Shown piece by piece: positions 7,400 to 10,941 of a stretch of 10,941 nucleotides of DNA. How positions within the stretch are numbered: position 1 is the stretch's first letter; each line of letters opens with the position of its first letter. Location: NCBI GenBank assembly GCA_047625765.1, contig JBLHRE010000052.1:1-10941 (forward strand). Direction: 5' to 3'. The stretch is from JBLHRE01 sp047625765. GTDB lineage: Bacteria; Bacteroidota; Bacteroidia; Flavobacteriales; JBLHRE01. The notes below the pieces were generated by a model. The model saw only the letters and a list, made by a program, of their open reading frames with translations, had not been told where the DNA came from and ran no database searches. Made by a program: the position numbers and the translations under genes.

Positions 7400-7903
7400 T
7401 TAATGTCCAATTTCTTCACCTGAGGCTAATTTCTCAATCATTTCGTACAAGTCATCCTCATCACCTTGTGCATAAGAAGTATGCTGGTAAACAATCTTAC
7501 CGCTACCATCAATAATAAATGTATGTGGTACGGTATTTACATTCAGAGCACGTTTAAAGTCTTGATTTACATCTAACAGAATTTCGTACTCCCACCCTTT
7601 AGCGCTAATAAATGGTAGAACCTTAGCCGTATTTCTTGCATCGTCTATAGAAACTGCAATTAATTTCACTCCTGTTTCTTCTTGCCAATCTGCATAAACA
7701 TCTGCAATAGCTGTTAATTCACGCACACATGGTTTGCACCAAGTAGCCCAAAAACTAACAATCATTGGCTTGCCATCGTTCGAAATGGTCGAAGTATTAA
7801 TGGTGTTTCCATCAATAGATTTTACAGTTACTTCTGGTAATGATTGAGCCATTGTCATTAATGATCCAAGGGAAAGAAATGCTGCGGTAATAAATAGTCT
7901 CAT
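7400..7903 (-). CDS. TlpA-family thiol-disulfide oxidoreductase
   Basis: The 167-residue product has a signal peptide (MRLFITAAFLSLGSLMTMA, then Gln) and a single TlpA/ResA-type thioredoxin domain, so it should act in the periplasm. The active site FWATWCKPCVREL (51-63) has C56 and C59, its only cysteines. The cis-proline loop is TVPHTFII (124-131, P126). The IAVSIDDARNTAKVLPFI segment (82-99) is the peroxiredoxin/TlpA-type insertion. Family members usually reduce disulfides for cytochrome c maturation or protect partner proteins from mis-oxidation. No cytochrome genes are nearby, so an envelope or outer-membrane client is more plausible here, but this is inference. It is the first gene of the compact operon running down to ubiX, and a terminator hairpin lies about 15 nt upstream of its ATG. 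Confidence 0.93.
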   Translation of the reverse strand: MRLFITAAFLSLGSLMTMAQSLPEVTVKSIDGNTINTSTISNDGKPMIVSFWATWCKPCVRELTAIADVYADWQEETGVKLIAVSIDDARNTAKVLPFISAKGWEYEILLDVNQDFKRALNVNTVPHTFIIDGSGKIVYQHTSYAQGDEDDLYEMIEKLASGEEIGH

Positions 7904-7914
7904 AAAATAATATT

Positions 7915-7957
7915 AGATAAAAAAGCCAGCTCTAACAAGAAGTTAAAGCTGGCTTAA
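7915..7957 (-). terminator. intrinsic terminator after the T9SS Omp28 gene, just ahead of tlpA
   Basis: On the - strand a 13-bp stem (AGCCAGCTTTAAC paired with GTTAGAGCTGGCT, one G-U pair; + strand 7924-7936 and 7942-7954) closes on a 5-nt TTCTT loop. A six-T run follows. It lies 18-21 nt past the stop of the upstream gene. Only about 15 nt separate the T run from the tlpA ATG. Confidence 0.87.
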
Positions 7958-7974
7958 AAGTAATGTTTAAATGC

Positions 7975-9720
7975 TTATTTCAAAACGGAAACCTTAGAAA
8001 CTGAATTGAAAGATCCTGAGCTTACTTGAACAGAATAGATTCCATTACTCAGACTAGATACATCAACCGTATGAATTCCGTTTGCTTGAACAGTTTGAGA
8101 ATCAACCATTTTTCCCAGACTATTGAAAAGACGTATTTCGGCTTCTTGACCAAGAAATGCATCCAAGTTAAGAGAGAAAGAATTGTTTGTAGGGTTAGGA
8201 TATAAATTTAATTTAACTGTTGTAATATCAGCGATTCCAACGTTAGAATGTTTCATGCTGTACGATTCAGATTGTGTAAAGCTACCTCCTGACACCAACA
8301 AATTACCAGCCAAGTCTGAAACTGTATAAGAACCATTACCAAAATCACAGCACATACCGTCCCCAAACTCATCAAATACTTCAAACGTAAAACATGATAA
8401 AAGGGAGATGTCTACGGTGTCGATATAAGTTGTGTTAGCTCCATATGCTGAAGTAATACCTCCAGAGGAGATTGGTGCACCGTTAGCGTCTGAAATTACC
8501 CAAGAAGTTTCTTCACCGTATTGATCTGTATTCATAGTAACAATAAGCTGATCTACTGAAATTGCTGATGCTGGAATGAATTCAGCGAAGGCAAAGTTAT
8601 TATCCCAATAATTGTCGTAAATGTTATTTGCAGATAAAACCACAGCAGAGACATGGTTTGTTGCAAACATATTGGTGAAATTAATTTCCGGAAGTTCAAC
8701 GGTAGCTTCTGAAAAAGGATCTAGTGACCCGTTCCAAGTGTATGTTTGTTGGCCTTCCCAGTTTACTTCGTATCCAATTTCCGCAGTAGTAATAGTATTT
8801 GCTCCATTGTTTTGAATTGTAAGTACAGGACTAATAGACTTTACACAAGTGCTAGATGGTACCTCTAAAGAGACAGAAGCTAAATCCGTTTGGTATTGGA
8901 AATTGGTCAATTCAACATCAGTAGCAGAACCAGTAATAATCTCTTGTGTAGTTTCTGTCATGAAGACAGCAATTTCCAAATTTGAAATATTAACAAGCTC
9001 AGATCCAATAGTGTTTGGAAGAACGTAAGTATATTGCTTAGAAACAAATGAACCTGAAGTTGTGGTAGTGATTTCATCACCCCATTGTCCAGTTAATAGG
9101 TGTCTTAAAACATGGTTGTGTTCATAGTCTGGTACCTGGGTACCTGCATCTATTTGTGGTCCTACAATGTAATCTTGCAACAAAGCAACATTGATAAAGT
9201 TTGTTGCTTCAGCTGCATCACCAGTATAATAAGCTTCAACGTCTACTGTTAATGTGCGTGTCTCAATGTCCAAACTTGCCTGAGCGGCAATATTTAATGG
9301 AGATGGTAGAGCTAAAATTTGACTTCCAGCAGTAGTCCAATTTGCACGCCCCATTGCAGTACCGGTTCCATTTTGTTGTAAGCCTTGAAATTCTTGACGG
9401 TTCATTGTTCCAGCAGGGTAGCCTGCTAAGTTTGTTTGGTTGGCAAGTGCTTCTCCAAAAGATGTTCTAAGGTCAAATCCTGAATTCCCTGGATTTGCGT
9501 AGCCTCCTGCATGAATATTTATTAATAAGGCACGATCAGGATTTGCTTCTGCAAATGCATTAGCTCTTCTATGTCCGTCTGGGCAGAATGTACATGTAAA
9601 TCCAGTGTATTCTTCTAATACTGCATTTCTGTTGCTTGGATCTGTACTAACAAATGTCTGTGCGTTGGCCATACCAAATGCACCTGCTAAAAGCCCAATA
9701 GATAGTAATATTTTTTTCAT
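7975..9720 (-). CDS. Omp28-related protein with T9SS type A sorting domain
   Basis: The 581-residue product has a signal peptide (MKKILLSIGLLAGAFGMANA, then Gln), so I start it at 9720; a longer in-frame ATG at 9756 would bury the signal. Domain order: a thioredoxin-like Omp28 region with EEYTGFTCTFCPDGHRR (36-52; C43 and C46) and AGYPAG (99-104); a beta domain with DYEHNHVLRHLLTGQWGD (198-215); an Ig/CARDB-like stretch (about 275-385); a domain running from YGEETSW to FDEFGDGMCCDFG, common in secreted Bacteroidota proteins (about 388-490); and a sorting domain starting at LNLYPNPTNNSF (about 505-581) and ending KVSVLK. It should therefore be exported to the surface by T9SS. It is a paralogue of the lipoprotein encoded at 4907-5764. 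The substrate or partner is unknown. Confidence 0.9.
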   Translation of the reverse strand: MKKILLSIGLLAGAFGMANAQTFVSTDPSNRNAVLEEYTGFTCTFCPDGHRRANAFAEANPDRALLINIHAGGYANPGNSGFDLRTSFGEALANQTNLAGYPAGTMNRQEFQGLQQNGTGTAMGRANWTTAGSQILALPSPLNIAAQASLDIETRTLTVDVEAYYTGDAAEATNFINVALLQDYIVGPQIDAGTQVPDYEHNHVLRHLLTGQWGDEITTTTSGSFVSKQYTYVLPNTIGSELVNISNLEIAVFMTETTQEIITGSATDVELTNFQYQTDLASVSLEVPSSTCVKSISPVLTIQNNGANTITTAEIGYEVNWEGQQTYTWNGSLDPFSEATVELPEINFTNMFATNHVSAVVLSANNIYDNYWDNNFAFAEFIPASAISVDQLIVTMNTDQYGEETSWVISDANGAPISSGGITSAYGANTTYIDTVDISLLSCFTFEVFDEFGDGMCCDFGNGSYTVSDLAGNLLVSGGSFTQSESYSMKHSNVGIADITTVKLNLYPNPTNNSFSLNLDAFLGQEAEIRLFNSLGKMVDSQTVQANGIHTVDVSSLSNGIYSVQVSSGSFNSVSKVSVLK

Positions 9721-9890
9721 GTTAATGTTGTTTAATGTTCTTCTAAATTCAAACAAAAGCCAGTATTTTGAATTGCTGACTTTGTTTTCGCTTTCAAACT
9801 TCGATAAACTATTTGATTTGACGAAGCAATTCTTTGGATTAATTAAAATGAACGCATAATAGTTTGCTGTTAAAACTATGCTAAGTAGTG

Positions 9891-9919
9891 TTGGAAATTG
9901 AGAAGGAATACTAACTTAG
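9891..9919 (+). promoter_or_regulatory. candidate Bacteroidota-type promoter
   Basis: TTG at 9891-9893 and TAACTTAG at 9912-9919 are 18 nt apart. The second element matches TAnnTTTG with one mismatch. The predicted transcript would start near 9926, about 19 nt before the ATG at 9945. Spacing and quality match the candidate ahead of ruvB. I found no equally good candidate for the divergent - strand gene within 9721-9890. Confidence 0.4.
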
Positions 9920-9944
9920 CAGATTCAAACTTAAAGTGTTGATT

Positions 9945-10643
9945 ATGAAGAAAGTTTATGGTCTTTTTTTCTTATTGTGTTTGTTGTCTTTAGGTGCTTT
10001 TGCCCAAAGCTTAAGTATTGTGCATAGCGAGACGCATCCTTATGGTGATGTGAACGAATTTATTATTGCTACACATGCAACGGTGAAAAATGTAAGTGGT
10101 GATTCTCTCGATGTTAAAGTAAAGCGTATTGAAGAGGATATTATTGAAGGAACTATTAATTATTTTTGTTGGAAGAATTGTTATGTGCCTTCGGTAAGCG
10201 TATCACCGGATTTCGTAAGAATCGGCCCCGGTGAAGAAAAAGCTGATTTTGTTGGCGATTATGAGTCGAACAAGAATGCTGGAACGTCAACGGTGCGTTA
10301 TGTGTTTTACGACATGAATAATGAAGATGACTCAGTAAGTATGACTGTAAATTACCTTGTAACCGCTGTAGGGATTGAAGAAAATGTATGGGCTGTGAAC
10401 GATCCTTATCCGAATCCAGCAAATACCACAGTAACTTTCGATTATAATGCAGGTGCTTTTGGTGATGCATTAGTCTCTATCTATGATATGCTTGGTAATG
10501 TTAGGAAAGAAGCAAAAATGCTACAAGGCATGAGTAGAATGGTTATGGATGTTGCTGATTTAGAGCCTGGAGTTTATTTCTATTCTATTAAAATTGACAA
10601 TCAGACTTCGATTACGAAAAAAATGATCGTTAGTAGAAGCTAG
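9945..10643 (+). CDS. small T9SS type A sorting domain protein
   Basis: The 232-residue product has a signal peptide (MKKVYGLFFLLCLLSLGAFA, then Gln). A single beta-sandwich-like domain (about 21-142) follows, with NYFCWKNCYVP (72-82; C75 and C79 could form a disulfide), VRIGPGEEKADF (91-102) and a Y-F-YDMNNEDDSVSM strand pair. The rest is a sorting domain: NDPYPNPANTTVTFDY (152-167), SIYDMLGN (178-185), LEPGVYFYSI (206-215) and KKMIVSRS at the end. It should be secreted by T9SS and cleaved near the sorting domain. I do not recognise a specific function for the N-terminal domain, which has the look of a DUF1573/Ig-like scaffold. The ATG at 9945 is preferred; an in-frame GTG at 9936 would only add MLI. 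It is monocistronic and divergent from the T9SS Omp28 gene. Confidence 0.88.
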   Translation: MKKVYGLFFLLCLLSLGAFAQSLSIVHSETHPYGDVNEFIIATHATVKNVSGDSLDVKVKRIEEDIIEGTINYFCWKNCYVPSVSVSPDFVRIGPGEEKADFVGDYESNKNAGTSTVRYVFYDMNNEDDSVSMTVNYLVTAVGIEENVWAVNDPYPNPANTTVTFDYNAGAFGDALVSIYDMLGNVRKEAKMLQGMSRMVMDVADLEPGVYFYSIKIDNQTSITKKMIVSRS

Positions 10644-10705
10644 TTTTAAATGAACATTTAGCCTAGTTAAAAAGGCTTGATTATAGATTAAAAGCATTTT
10701 ATTAT

Positions 10706-10740
10706 AACAGCCTGCAAAACTTCTTTTGCAGGCTGTTTTC
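10706..10740 (+). terminator. intrinsic terminator with perfect 14-bp stem
   Basis: AACAGCCTGCAAAA at 10706-10719 pairs without mismatch with TTTTGCAGGCTGTT at 10724-10737 around a CTTC loop. T-rich sequence follows (TTTTCGTTT). It lies about 60 nt after the stop of the T9SS gene. The - strand side has only an AT-rich tail, so it should work mainly for the + strand. Confidence 0.87.
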
Positions 10741-10810
10741 GTTTCTGACTGATTTGGATGTGTGGTTTGAAGGGAGTCTTTTTCGTGCTGTTTTGCCCTA
10801 ATATTTGAAC

Positions 10811-10941
10811 TTAACCCTTCAAGAGCGTATTCTTTTTTTGCGCAATAGCATTGATTAAATTAATGCTGGAAGACGTGTTATTTCTGTTCTGAATATGGAG
10901 TCTAGAAGCATCCATGCTTTTGCTAGGAATTCTTGCGCAAG
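10811..10941 (-). CDS. possible C-terminal fragment of a gene entering from the right edge
   Basis: On the - strand a frame is open from the window edge for about 42 codons to a TAA at 10813-10811. It encodes an Asn/Ser-rich, basic-ended peptide (ends QKKNTLLKG). I do not recognise it. An open run of this length can occur by chance. The convergent terminator at 10706-10740 and the lack of a good + strand frame make a gene end here plausible but unproven. I see nothing else in 10741-10941. Confidence 0.25.
   Translation of the reverse strand, partial: CARIPSKSMDASRLHIQNRNNTSSSINLINAIAQKKNTLLKG

Noticed and set aside
7396..7419. Upstream in-frame ATG for the DUF6029 gene
   Set aside because: It would overlap tlpA by 20 nt and extend the signal peptide with a charged stretch. 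The ATG at 7395 gives normal operon spacing.
9721..9756. Upstream in-frame ATG for the T9SS Omp28 gene
   Set aside because: It would put 12 charged and polar residues before a textbook MKK signal peptide. The ATG at 9720 is the better start.
9605..9859. 84-codon + strand frame overlapping the start of the T9SS Omp28 gene
   Set aside because: Most of it is antisense to the signal peptide and CxxC region of a well-supported gene. The hydrophobic look comes from reading that DNA backwards.
10156..10470. 104-codon open frame on the - strand
   Set aside because: It lies wholly antisense to the T9SS cargo gene, has low-complexity His/Leu/Gln/Asn-rich composition and no recognisable motifs.

Overview
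The window is AT-rich DNA from a member of the Bacteroidota, most likely a Flavobacteriia-like lineage. The evidence is three proteins with type IX secretion system (T9SS) C-terminal sorting domains, SprB repeats, Omp28-family and DUF6029-family envelope proteins, a flavobacterial-style RuvB, and a lack of clear Shine-Dalgarno sequences. Two candidate promoters fit the Bacteroidota pattern TTG...TAnnTTTG rather than the sigma70 consensus. Genus cannot be resolved from this sequence alone.

Left part, + strand (1-3452). The window opens inside a large T9SS-secreted SprB-repeat protein of which only the last repeats and the sorting domain are present. A strong intrinsic terminator follows. Next come two housekeeping genes coupled by an ATGA overlap: ruvB (Holliday junction branch-migration motor) and queG (epoxyqueuosine reductase, last step of queuosine tRNA modification).

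Middle part, - strand (9720 down to 3449). This is a tightly packed envelope locus read right to left. First is an Omp28-type thioredoxin-like protein with a T9SS sorting domain, closed by a hairpin terminator. Then comes a compact operon: a TlpA-type thioredoxin, a DUF6029-type predicted outer-membrane beta-barrel, an Omp28-type lipoprotein, a small beta-barrel protein (PF13568-like) and ubiX (flavin prenyltransferase). Junctions in the operon are +4, +2, -1 and -8 nt, which implies co-transcription and translational coupling. A 63-codon probable gene lies 96 nt beyond ubiX, and its stop codon interlocks with that of queG on the opposite strand.

Right part (9721-10941). A 224-nt divergent intergenic region separates the T9SS Omp28 gene from a small + strand T9SS cargo gene, which has a good candidate promoter and a perfect 14-bp terminator hairpin. 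The last 200 nt contain only a low-confidence reading frame running in from the right edge on the - strand.

The most interesting unit is the TlpA / DUF6029 / Omp28 locus. Three of its proteins carry a CxxC motif in a thioredoxin or thioredoxin-like context, and the barrel has exactly two cysteines, close together near its C-terminus. This could be an envelope thiol-disulfide module acting on outer-membrane or secreted proteins. That is inference, not demonstrated. I see no CRISPR array, insertion sequence, tRNA or rRNA gene.
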